Shown in pieces: positions 35,740 to 43,201 of a stretch of 64,000 nucleotides of DNA. Positions within the stretch are counted from its first letter, which is position 1; the number at the start of each line of letters is the position of its first letter. Position numbers and translations under genes: made by a program. Below the pieces are notes generated by a model. The model was not told the DNA's origin. It searched no databases and saw nothing but the letters and a program-made list of their open reading frames with translations. Origin of the DNA: Prevotella communis (GTDB lineage: Bacteria > Bacteroidota > Bacteroidia > Bacteroidales > Bacteroidaceae); assembly GCF_022024175.1 (NCBI RefSeq), contig NZ_CP091794.1, positions 3,162,001 to 3,226,000 on the forward strand. The letters run 5' to 3'.

Positions 35740-37169
35740 ATCACCTCTTTCGCATAGCCGTTGACAATCAGTCCGACAGCCTGCTCGGTAGGTATGCCGC
35801 GCTGGTTGCAATAGAACAGTTGTGCCTCTGAAATCTTTGAGGTCGTAGCCTCGTGCTCAAAGATAGCCGTATCATTGTGAACGTCCATATAGGGGAAGGT
35901 ATGTGCACCACAGTCGGAACCCAGCAGCAGCGAGTCGCATGATGAATAGTTGCGCGCATTATCTGCTGTAGCAGCAGCACGCACCAGTCCGCGATACGAG
36001 TTCTGCGAGTGTCCTGCCGAGATACCCTTCGAGATAATCGTCGACTTGGTATCCTTGCCCAGGTGAATCATCTTCGTACCCGTATCGGCCTCCTGATAGT
36101 TGTTGGTCACGGCCACGCTATAGAACTCAGCCTGTGAACGGTCGCCGCGCAGGATGCATGAGGGATACTTCCAGGTGATGGCCGAACCCGTCTCTACCTG
36201 TGTCCACGAGAGTTTGGAGTCCACACCACGCAGGTCGCCACGCTTCGTCACCAGATTCAGCACGCCGCCCTTACCGTTCTCGTCGCCAGGGTACCAGTTC
36301 TGCACGGTAGAATACTTCACCTCGGCACGGTTCATCACGATAATCTCCACGATAGCCGCATGCAACTGGTTCTCATCGCGCATCGGGGCCGTACAGCCCT
36401 CGAGGTATGATACGTAGGCATCATCGTCGGCAATAATCAGCGTACGCTCAAACTGACCCGTATTTCTGGCATTGATACGGAAATAAGAACTCAGTTCCAT
36501 AGGACAGCGCACGCCCTTGGGGATATAGACAAACGAGCCATCGCTGAAGACGGCCGAGTTGAGTGCGGCAAAGAAATTATCCTTATAGGGAACCACCGTG
36601 CCCAGGTACTGACGTACCAGGTCAGGATGCTCCTTGATAGCCTCACCGATAGAACAGAAGATGACGCCCTTCTCACGCAGTTTCTCCTTGAAGGTAGTCT
36701 TCACGGACACAGAGTCCATGATGGCATCCACGGCCGTATTGCCGCTCAGGGCCAGGCGCTCTTCCAAGGGGATACCCAGTTTATCGAAGGTCTTTGTCAA
36801 TTCAGGGTCTATTTCAGCGGTAGCAGATTTTTCACTATTCACTTTTCCCTTTTCCTTCGACTTAGCCATGGGGTCGGCATAATATGAAATGGACTGATAG
36901 TCAATCTCAGGCACATGCACATGGCCCCACTTAGGCTCCTGCTGCTCTTTCCAGTAGCGGAAGGCCTTCAGGCGGAACTCCAGCATCCATTCCGGCTCAC
37001 CTTTCTTCGCAGAAATCAGTCGCACCACATCCTCGTTCAATCCCACGGGAATCACCTCGGTATCGACATTTGTTGTGAAACCAAATTCGTATTTCTGCTC
37101 AGCAATACGGCGCACCAGTGCGTTGTCCTGCTCGGGCTGATTCTGTATCTTCTGATTGTTATCTTCCAT
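35664..37169 (-). CDS. sufB: Fe-S cluster assembly protein SufB
   Basis: A 501-residue scaffold subunit. Typical blocks: [40 protein letters not shown] and [17 protein letters not shown], with [20 protein letters not shown] near the C terminus. The ATG at 37169 was chosen because the longer frame would start at a TTG lying in the -7 box. Near residue 110 the sequence [16 protein letters not shown] is encoded by an interspersed repeat, an in-frame insertion in an otherwise conserved protein. It has its own promoter and is separated from sufC by two opposite-strand genes. Confidence 0.95.
   Translation of the reverse strand: MEDNNQKIQNQPEQDNALVRRIAEQKYEFGFTTNVDTEVIPVGLNEDVVRLISAKKGEPEWMLEFRLKAFRYWKEQQEPKWGHVHVPEIDYQSISYYADPMAKSKEKGKVNSEKSATAEIDPELTKTFDKLGIPLEERLALSGNTAVDAIMDSVSVKTTFKEKLREKGVIFCSIGEAIKEHPDLVRQYLGTVVPYKDNFFAALNSAVFSDGSFVYIPKGVRCPMELSSYFRINARNTGQFERTLIIADDDAYVSYLEGCTAPMRDENQLHAAIVEIIVMNRAEVKYSTVQNWYPGDENGKGGVLNLVTKRGDLRGVDSKLSWTQVETGSAITWKYPSCILRGDRSQAEFYSVAVTNNYQEADTGTKMIHLGKDTKSTIISKGISAGHSQNSYRGLVRAAATADNARNYSSCDSLLLGSDCGAHTFPYMDVHNDTAIFEHEATTSKISEAQLFYCNQRGIPTEQAVGLIVNGYAKEVIQKLPMEFAVEAQKLLSVSLEGTVG
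36816..36858 (-). repeat. GTGAAAA/GCTACCGC repeat read in frame inside sufB
   Basis: On the plus strand GCGGTAGCAGATTTTTCAC, then TATTCACTTTTCCCTTTTCC. On the coding strand it reads [13 protein letters not shown]. It is nearly the same as the intergenic copies at 30592 and 43983. Confidence 0.72.
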
Positions 37170-37190
37170 TCTCAAGTTCTTTTCGGTCTG

Positions 37191-37198
37191 CAAAATTA
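37191..37198 (-). promoter_or_regulatory. -7 element of sufB
   Basis: TAATTTTG on the minus strand, 22 bases before the sufB ATG. sufB therefore has its own promoter. Confidence 0.6.
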
Positions 37199-37239
37199 CA
37201 AAAAAAACTCCACTCCTACCCCATTTTCACCTATTTTAA

Positions 37240-37337
37240 ATAAAAAAGGCCGATGTCCACTTGGACTCAGCCTTTTTTGCGTATATTTCAGGTAGTAGAA
37301 TATAAAATTATAGTAAACCAATGTTATCATCTTTATC
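37240..37337 (-). ncRNA. Candidate small RNA upstream of sufB
   Basis: The 37170-37600 gap (431 bases) has no convincing gene. On the minus strand TATCTTTG (37350-37343) looks like a -7 box, and about 95 bases later a strong stem-loop with a T run ends the unit (37278-37242). That gives a transcript of about 98 bases. A 44-codon frame lies inside but is read through the terminator and looks unselected. An 11-base inverted repeat, GGTAGTAGAAT at 37291 and its complement at 37470, brackets the promoter. No RNA family is recognised and no -33 box is clear. Confidence 0.3.
37242..37278 (-). terminator. Rho-independent terminator
   Basis: AAAAAAGGC ... GCCTTTTTT with an inner GTCC/GGAC stem; T runs on both strands, so it could act both ways. 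On the minus strand it ends the candidate small RNA, or the transcript of the four-helix-bundle gene. Confidence 0.75.
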
Positions 37338-37510
37338 GAGTGCAAAGATAAAGCAGATTTTTCAATCTTGAAAGCATTTTAAGTTAAATTGTGTTAATCT
37401 GCTGTATTTCATCGAATAATCCTCGATTTTTATATGTGTTATTTCGACATTTATCGTGTTCATTTTAAGATTCTACTACCCTCAGTATAACATTGTACTA
37501 CAGATACTTA

Positions 37511-37630
37511 ACTAGGAGTTCTAGGACTGTTTAGGCTAACCTAGGACCACCTAGGATTTCCTAGGAATGCCTAGGGTTTCCTAAAAATGCCTAGGGTTTC
37601 CTATACCTTCCTAGGCTTCCCTATCTCTCC
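37511..37630. repeat. Tandem 10-bp CTAGG array, 12 units
   Basis: Twelve units of exactly 10 bp (the first is shifted by one base), consensus CTAGGNNTTC on the plus strand. Eight contain CTAGG and six contain the palindrome CCTAGG (37540, 37550, 37560, 37570, 37590, 37610). The period equals about one DNA helix turn, so all palindromes face the same side. The last three units overlap the 3' end of the four-helix-bundle gene, and unit 10 provides its stop codon. Because 10 is not a multiple of 3 the array is not a protein repeat. Confidence 0.9.
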
Positions 37631-38269
37631 CAACAACCCCTCAAGCTCCTTAATTCTAGCTTTTAGCTGCAGATTCTCAGCTTCCAAGGCACGCAGACGC
37701 GCATCCACCTCCTGACGATAGCCTGTACGGGCCGCATGCATACGTTCCTTGATACCACCCTCCGTCACAAAACGATGCTCCAGTTTCTCCAAATAGGCAC
37801 ACATCATCTTGTCTGTCTGATGACAAAGAGTAAGCAGTAGATTCGCCATCTCCTCATCATTCATTTTAGCGACCAATGGTTCATAGTCACTAAAGTCATT
37901 ATGAGAATGACAAAAGACTCGAAGTCGTTGCTGTCGTTCGTTATTTGCTGGCCATATCGAAAGATGGTGTGTATTAAGGTAATCCAGATAATCTGACCGT
38001 AATTCCTGAAGACTGCCTCGTGCCACATTCAGCAGTTTTATCTCCATCTCCGAACTGGTCTGGCCATCTTCACTACCCTCAACAATATTTTGTTTGCCAC
38101 TACGTGCAGCCTGCACCATTTGGTCTACTGTACGATCACCATAAAGAGGCAGGAATCGATGGCAGAAATCAACTGTCAATTGATAGATTGCATCACTCTT
38201 ACGGTAGAAATACAGGTCTCTCCAAACTACAGCTTTCTTTAATACCTTACCCTTCGTATTGTATTCCAT
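37601..38269 (-). CDS. Four-helix-bundle (23S rRNA intervening-sequence type) protein
   Basis: A 222-residue cytoplasmic protein. The first about 120 residues (WRDLYFYRKSDAIYQLT...; QMVQAARSGKQNIVEGSED) match the S23 / four-helix-bundle family; a helical suffix follows, then a coiled coil (DARLRALEAENLQLKARIKE). The family is related to Avd of diversity-generating retroelements, but no reverse transcriptase is present here. Function unknown; RNA or nucleic acid binding is plausible. The ATG at 38269 follows a -7 box at five bases. The final codons are encoded by the 10-bp CTAGG array. Confidence 0.75.
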   Translation of the reverse strand: MEYNTKGKVLKKAVVWRDLYFYRKSDAIYQLTVDFCHRFLPLYGDRTVDQMVQAARSGKQNIVEGSEDGQTSSEMEIKLLNVARGSLQELRSDYLDYLNTHHLSIWPANNERQQRLRVFCHSHNDFSDYEPLVAKMNDEEMANLLLTLCHQTDKMMCAYLEKLEHRFVTEGGIKERMHAARTGYRQEVDARLRALEAENLQLKARIKELEGLLGEIGKPRKV

Positions 38270-38273
38270 AGTG

Positions 38274-38281
38274 CAAAGGTA
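38274..38281 (-). promoter_or_regulatory. -7 element of the four-helix-bundle gene
   Basis: TACCTTTG on the minus strand ends five bases before the ATG, giving a leaderless or nearly leaderless message. The longer frame (from 38314) would start upstream of the promoter. Confidence 0.55.
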
Positions 38282-38980
38282 CGAATAAGCGTGCGAAATG
38301 CAAAAGGAAAGCATACCTTTCTTTTCATTTCAGAGCTAAAGTACCTAAAACAACACTTTGACGTCTCTCACTTATCAAGAAAAAAACGCCTGTCTCCATG
38401 TTTTTTCTTGTTAGTGGTCGTAACTCGTCGTTTCTCTATCAGTAACTCGTCGTTTCTCTTTATTCCGTACGTAGGCGACGGACTCAGAGTTCGCGGACGA
38501 CGTACACGGAGTACGTCAACGACGTATTTTGTCTATTTTGTCTTGCACGGTCATTTGGTCATTTGGTCATTTGTCAAAATCGAAAACTGACTGTCAAAAT
38601 CCGCCACTATAATATAAATATTTATATTTATATATAGTGAGCAATGACCGCGTTCCCGAAATTGATTTTGACCAAATGACCTTGACCAAATGACCACAGA
38701 TTGTAAATAAGACAACTATCCGAAACATGGAGTCTTCATGGGAAAAAGTACAAGGGCTGCATCTCGTCGAGGCTGTGACAATTGTGACAATTGTGACAGT
38801 CATTTTTGCGCACTTGGTGGAGAAGGGCTTAGTAATAAGAATAGAAGTAAGTAAGTAAATAATCAATTATCTATTTCATTATTAATATCATCATCTATTA
38901 TCATCTCTATCCTCATCTGCGTGGAAGAAGAAAAAAACGCGTTGTCATTTGTCACAATTGTCACAAATCCTGTGAGACAT
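38282..38980. other. Repeat-rich non-coding region
   Basis: About 700 bases without a credible gene. Contents: GTAACTCGTCGTTTCTCT twice at 22-bp spacing (38420, 38442); a GACG/ACGTAC-rich stretch (38466-38525); GGTCATTT three times then GTCAAAATC (38549-38581), mirrored by GATTTTGACCAAATGACC plus TTGACCAAATGACC (38664-38695); TGTGACAAT three times at 9-bp period (38774-38800), mirrored by GTCACAATTGTCACAAAT (38951-38968). The core between the first mirror pair is very AT-rich. Frames here (e.g. 38594-38866, minus) are made of the repeats and look fortuitous. Confidence 0.7.
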
Positions 38981-38981
38981 T

Positions 38982-39017
38982 AAAAAAAGACCGACATCCT
39001 TGCGAACATCGGTCTTT
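38982..39017 (-). terminator. Rho-independent terminator of the small-protein gene
   Basis: AAAGACCGA / TCGGTCTTT stem; on the minus strand it ends in TCGGTCTTTTTTT. It begins seven bases after the stop of the 59-residue protein gene. Confidence 0.85.
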
Positions 39018-39023
39018 AATGAT

Positions 39024-39203
39024 TTATTCTTCGTCATCCCAGAAACTATGACGAGAAAGGTTATTACCCGTTTCATCAGTAGTTTCATTGAAGTCATCCT
39101 GCTGAGGTGTTTCACTTGAAGTATCCAAGGGTGAACTTGCCAGCATATGGATTGTATGAATCTTTGTAACCTCCGTAGAGGGTGTCATATATTCCTTTTT
39201 CAT
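39024..39203 (-). CDS. Small 59-residue protein, unknown function
   Basis: A short frame starting MKKEYMTPSTEVTKIHTIHM and continuing LASSPLDTSSETPQQDD to an acidic end SFWDDEE. The 'MKKEYxxP..EV..I....LA.S' start is a pattern I have seen in many small Bacteroidota proteins of unknown role. It has no clear signal peptide or membrane segment. It is 60 bases downstream of the large Ig-like gene on the same strand and is followed directly by a terminator, so it is probably the last gene of that operon. The start codon, length and terminator placement support a real gene; function is unknown. Confidence 0.65.
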   Translation of the reverse strand: MKKEYMTPSTEVTKIHTIHMLASSPLDTSSETPQQDDFNETTDETGNNLSRHSFWDDEE

Positions 39204-39263
39204 AATTATATCCTCGTTCTATTTACATTAATTACCATTAATAACTCATTAATTGAACATTAA

Positions 39264-42200
39264 TTACTTTACAACGATCTTCTTACCGTTCACAATGTAG
39301 AGACCCTTTGTAGGCTTAGCAATCTTGCGGCCCTGCAAGTCGAACATGCCTTCTGCATCTTCCTTCACAGCCTTTACATCAGCGATACCCGTTGTCTCGT
39401 CGTCCAATGCAATGAATGCACGAGCAGTAGAACCTTCCACATCCTCAGCACGCAGATAAGCAGAATTTGCGCGAAGAGTAAAGTCATTGGTGTTCTTATA
39501 GAAGCCGATACCTTTAGAGCCCTTCATCAGCACGAAAATCGTTCCAGCATCCTTCGGAGTATCTGTAGTGACACCTACCAGCAGGTTCGACACAGCCTCA
39601 GCACTAGCGCATACAGGTACATTTGCAGTCTCACCTCTTACCAGCAGACCTGTATTAGCAGGCACCTTACCCGTCACCTTATTGAACTTCACAGCGCTGC
39701 CATACTTAGAAGCAGTGTAAGCAGTCAATGTAGTGACGTTGGTGAAGTCAAGAGGAGCAGAAGAGCAATAGGTTGCCCAGCCAGCAGCAGAGATAGCAAT
39801 CTCTTTGGTATTGGTAAGTTTAATATTACCAAGACCAACATTACCGCTTGATTTTGTTGTATAAATCCACTTGATATAGCGAACATCTGCTGACAAATCG
39901 AACTTTTCTGATTGAGTATCACCCAAGTCAGAATATGCACTCAAATCTGAATAGTTCTCTCCGTCTACTGATGTCTGAACCTTAAACGTACCACCAGAGA
40001 AAGTATTACCCTTAATATCGAACGACAATATACCAGGTATTTCGTTAATCTTCAATACAAGATAATCTCCCGTACCATCAAATTTTAATTTTGGAGAGGT
40101 ATTATAATCAGAACCCAAACCAGATTGGGTAAGTCCTATAATAGAAGCAATATCATCTTTACCACTATTAAAGCTAAATGGCAATTCTGCATAATCAGGA
40201 AGATTAATGGTATAAGTTGCTGAAGCCACTGCACTATTTGCCATTCCATCCTTAACAGCAATTGCTTTGATATTCATCGTTTCATCAACAGAAATAGGCG
40301 CAGAATACTTATTGCTTGAAGTTGTAGGCTCTGAGCCATCTATGGTATAGTAAATATCTGCTTCCTCTGTATCTGTACTGATTGTAACTGTCTGTATTGA
40401 GGTATAGGTACCTTCTGCCAAAGAAAATGTTGGGGTAGCAACGGGAGCAGCTACTGTATAAGAGGCCTCAACCACATCACTATTGGGGAATCCATCCTTA
40501 ACTGCAATTGCCTTAATTGTCGTGGTTACATTGATAGTGATAGGAGCAGAATAAACACCACTTCCCGTTGTAGGATCCGTGCCATCCGTAGTATAATAAA
40601 TGGTTGCACCTTCAGTAGTAGTACTGATTGCCACAGTCGTTCCTGCAGCAACAACTCCTGCAACAGGTGAGAAAGTAGGATTCAACACCTTAGCTTTATG
40701 AGTTACAAGTCTGCTACCAGTATTGAACTCATAGGTAGAACCATACAACTTGATATCACCATAAACAACAACCACATCTCCTATCTTCACGTCATTCACG
40801 CTTGTGAAATTAGCACCATTTAAGCCTTTACCCCTATAAATCTCGAATTTATCAGTTTCTGTTCCATCATCTGAAATCCAATAATTCATAGAACCACTGC
40901 TCAGAGTTGAGCCACCTTCACAAACGATACCAGCAACATATACATCCGTAACTCCTTCACCAGCATCAATAGCAGCACGAGCCTGAGCAACAGTATAAGG
41001 ATTGCCCTCTGTTCCAGGAGCATTCGGATCGTTATTAATAACAGTCATTTCGTAAGTAGCTGTCTTCTCGCTAAAGTCACTATTACCTGCATAAGTAGCA
41101 GTAAAGGTAACAGTACCTTTATCTACAAGAGTAACAGCACCAGTAGTAGCATTGATTGTAGCAATTTTGTCATTATCGACACTCCAAGTAACAACAGCAC
41201 CTTCAACAGGCGCATCATTATAGGTAACAGAGGCAGAGAGACTACCTGCATCTGTTCCTGCGAACACGTTAGTATTTGTGATGCCTGTCGCATCAATTGT
41301 CACAGTAGGCTCAACAAGATTCTTCGTTGCTGTAACAGAAGCTATCTGACTCTCATCGCTATTCAAAACAGCCTTTGCGTAGATTGTCTTTGTCTCTGTA
41401 ATCGTCAGAGGAGCAGAATAGTCACTCCAATTAGTACCATCATAGCTATATTTAATATCAGCACCATTAGTTGCGCATGTAATTGTTGCTGTGGTAGAGA
41501 AAGTGAAAGGATTAGCAGCAAGAGTAATCTCTGGGCGCTCCACAGTAGCTGCAACGGGAGCAGACCAGTAGTAGGTCGTGCCCTGATTACCAATTGTATA
41601 GTTGACCTCAATTGCAGAAACTTGTGAATTGCTACTAGAACCACTCACCACAAAAGTTGCAGAAGTTCCAGATACTGAAATTGGAGTAGCACTTGTTACA
41701 TCATTATTATTATATTTCAACTTATTACCTGTATAAGTAATTGTAGCACTTGTCAATACGCCATTTGATGTTGTAATCGTAAAGCTACCATTATCCGTGG
41801 CATAGAAACGCCAATTATGAGGAGTTGAGGTATTATAGAATTTTGAATTATTTCCATTACTAGCGCCTTCAATTGTTACATTCTCATCCGCCTCAATTGT
41901 AGTATATTTTGTACCACTTGTCCAACCTTTAGCAGATGCATAATCTGAGATAGTTACGCTTGCAGTTTTGTTCTGTACTCCACTGGCACCTTCTGTTTTC
42001 GAATAAACAGGATATAATGTAATATCTGCAGTAGGTGTATAGTCTCCTGCTGGAATAATTGTAGGAGTCGTTGTAGTTTCATCAGGAATATTTGTCTCAC
42101 TCCATCCAGCAAATGTATATGAACTAATAGCAGAACGTGTCGGCAGTGTTACTTTTGCGCCATAAGAAGCCTGAGTCACAGAACCACCATCGGAGAAAGA

Positions 42201-42947
42201 TACAGTATACTTTGGAAGTGCATTAACAACAATACCGTATTTAGCAGTCTTTGTTATGTCACCCTCTGTATAACTTACAGTTACCTCCTGATTTCCAACA
42301 GAACTCATATCGTAACCAGAGAAGGTAGCACTACTCGTTACATTCTTAGTACTCAAGTCCTCATAAGAAGCAGTCACCGTCATTCCCTCATGACTAAAAG
42401 CATCCCCTTCATTAAAAGAAGTAGGATATGATCCAGAGAGTGCAATAGATGCCAATGGAGAAGCTGCCGCGGCCTCTTCTAACCAAATATCAGTCTGTGT
42501 ATTACCATACGAACCAAATTGAGTACCAGAGTTATTTTTTTGAATAGAAAAGTTACCTTTAGAAAGTCGAATCTTACTAGACTCATTTGACGCCGTAAAC
42601 GTTGAAGCAGAAGATACCACTTGTACTTTACCATTGTCTTTACTATCCTTTAACGAAAGATAGTTTCCTGATTCGAACTGAATAGTCCAACTAGTTCCAC
42701 TTCCACTGAACGTAAATATAGCTGCGCTCGCCTTATCAGAAACAGCAGTTCCTGCTATAGAGTTGGTTGTTGAGGAACCATTAACAGACAAATAGTAATC
42801 TTTTCCACCTGTAGTTGCTCCAATATAATACTTCTTACCAGAAACTATATTATTATAGTCTGTAACCTTATCTGCCCAACCACTCAAACTACCTACTATT
42901 AGGGCACATAGCAGGAGCGTCGTTTTTAATAAGTTAAAATGTTTCAT
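39264..42947 (-). CDS. Large exported multi-domain Ig-like protein with C-terminal tail motif
   Basis: A 1227-residue protein. Signal peptide residues 1-25 (ends LSGWA). Then an N-terminal lectin-like region, Ig-like repeats (SFNEGDAFSHEGMTVTASYE), an OB-fold/DUF6359-like region (NPYTVAQARAAIDAGEGVTD...), and three related repeats of the chitobiase C-terminal type, two of which read TIYYTTDGTDPTTGSG and DIYYTIDGSEPTTSSN. It ends GMFDLQGRKIAKPTKGLYIV plus a basic tail. It is Ser/Thr-rich and visibly more AT-rich than its neighbours, so recent acquisition is possible. No catalytic domain is seen; a surface adhesin or carbohydrate-binding role is a guess. The longer frame to 43004 lacks a signal peptide. 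Confidence 0.78.
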   Translation of the reverse strand: MKHFNLLKTTLLLCALIVGSLSGWADKVTDYNNIVSGKKYYIGATTGGKDYYLSVNGSSTTNSIAGTAVSDKASAAIFTFSGSGTSWTIQFESGNYLSLKDSKDNGKVQVVSSASTFTASNESSKIRLSKGNFSIQKNNSGTQFGSYGNTQTDIWLEEAAAASPLASIALSGSYPTSFNEGDAFSHEGMTVTASYEDLSTKNVTSSATFSGYDMSSVGNQEVTVSYTEGDITKTAKYGIVVNALPKYTVSFSDGGSVTQASYGAKVTLPTRSAISSYTFAGWSETNIPDETTTTPTIIPAGDYTPTADITLYPVYSKTEGASGVQNKTASVTISDYASAKGWTSGTKYTTIEADENVTIEGASNGNNSKFYNTSTPHNWRFYATDNGSFTITTSNGVLTSATITYTGNKLKYNNNDVTSATPISVSGTSATFVVSGSSSNSQVSAIEVNYTIGNQGTTYYWSAPVAATVERPEITLAANPFTFSTTATITCATNGADIKYSYDGTNWSDYSAPLTITETKTIYAKAVLNSDESQIASVTATKNLVEPTVTIDATGITNTNVFAGTDAGSLSASVTYNDAPVEGAVVTWSVDNDKIATINATTGAVTLVDKGTVTFTATYAGNSDFSEKTATYEMTVINNDPNAPGTEGNPYTVAQARAAIDAGEGVTDVYVAGIVCEGGSTLSSGSMNYWISDDGTETDKFEIYRGKGLNGANFTSVNDVKIGDVVVVYGDIKLYGSTYEFNTGSRLVTHKAKVLNPTFSPVAGVVAAGTTVAISTTTEGATIYYTTDGTDPTTGSGVYSAPITINVTTTIKAIAVKDGFPNSDVVEASYTVAAPVATPTFSLAEGTYTSIQTVTISTDTEEADIYYTIDGSEPTTSSNKYSAPISVDETMNIKAIAVKDGMANSAVASATYTINLPDYAELPFSFNSGKDDIASIIGLTQSGLGSDYNTSPKLKFDGTGDYLVLKINEIPGILSFDIKGNTFSGGTFKVQTSVDGENYSDLSAYSDLGDTQSEKFDLSADVRYIKWIYTTKSSGNVGLGNIKLTNTKEIAISAAGWATYCSSAPLDFTNVTTLTAYTASKYGSAVKFNKVTGKVPANTGLLVRGETANVPVCASAEAVSNLLVGVTTDTPKDAGTIFVLMKGSKGIGFYKNTNDFTLRANSAYLRAEDVEGSTARAFIALDDETTGIADVKAVKEDAEGMFDLQGRKIAKPTKGLYIVNGKKIVVK

Positions 42948-43027
42948 AGCTGTATAATTGAGTTTACTATAATTTAGGTCTATGGGAGCGCTAAGCGCCA
43001 ACATAATGGTTGAGATATATGACGATG

Positions 43028-43035
43028 CAAAGTTA
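43028..43035 (-). promoter_or_regulatory. -7 element of the Ig-like gene
   Basis: TAACTTTG on the minus strand, 81 bases before the ATG at 42947. Confidence 0.55.
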
Positions 43036-43077
43036 GTGTATATTCATTAAAACGCAAAAAAAATATTATGTTATTTT

Positions 43078-43135
43078 GTTATTGTGTCTTTTAAAAAAAG
43101 TTATTGTGTCTTTGTTCTTGTGTTACTCTGTCTTT
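43078..43135 (-). promoter_or_regulatory. Triple 14-bp direct repeat at 22-bp spacing, candidate operator
   Basis: GTTATTGTGTCTTT at 43078-43091 and again at 43100-43113, with the variant GTTACTCTGTCTTT at 43122-43135: exactly 22 bp apart (two helix turns). The nearest copy is 42 bp upstream of the -7 box of the Ig-like gene. The spacing resembles direct-repeat sites of LytTR-type regulators, but the motif does not fully match that consensus. Confidence 0.55.
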
Positions 43136-43136
43136 A

Positions 43137-43176
43137 CAAAAAAAAGAGCACGCCAACCTATCTGCTGACATGCTCT
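43137..43176 (-). terminator. Terminator of the VanX-like gene
   Basis: On the minus strand GAGCA...TGCTC with an inner G-U rich stem, followed by nine T. It starts 26 bases after the stop of the dipeptidase gene. Confidence 0.7.
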
Positions 43177-43201
43177 CATTATTTTGTATAATCCGTAAGA
43201 T

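Noticed and set aside
37170..37193. TTG start of SufB eight codons upstream
   Set aside because: The TTG lies inside the -7 box, so it would not be transcribed as part of the message.
37201..37332. 44-codon peptide inside the candidate small RNA
   Set aside because: It reads straight through the terminator stem and T run; no family resemblance.
37291..37480. Insertion sequence bounded by GGTAGTAGAAT inverted repeats
   Set aside because: Only 190 bp, no transposase and no target duplication seen; kept only as context for the small RNA candidate.
37511..37630. CRISPR-like array
   Set aside because: Units are 10 bp, contiguous and without spacers; no cas genes anywhere in the window.
37601..38269. 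Diversity-generating retroelement, because the four-helix-bundle protein resembles Avd
   Set aside because: No reverse transcriptase, template or variable repeat pair is present; the adjacent array has 10-bp units, unlike a template repeat.
38291..38590. 99-codon plus-strand frame
   Set aside because: Starts in the promoter region of the four-helix-bundle gene and ends in the GGTCATTT repeats; composition looks random.
38594..38866. 90-codon frame containing TVTIVTIVTA
   Set aside because: It is built from the TGTGACAAT and GGTCATTT repeats, has no promoter or recognisable fold, and the opposite strand is equally open.
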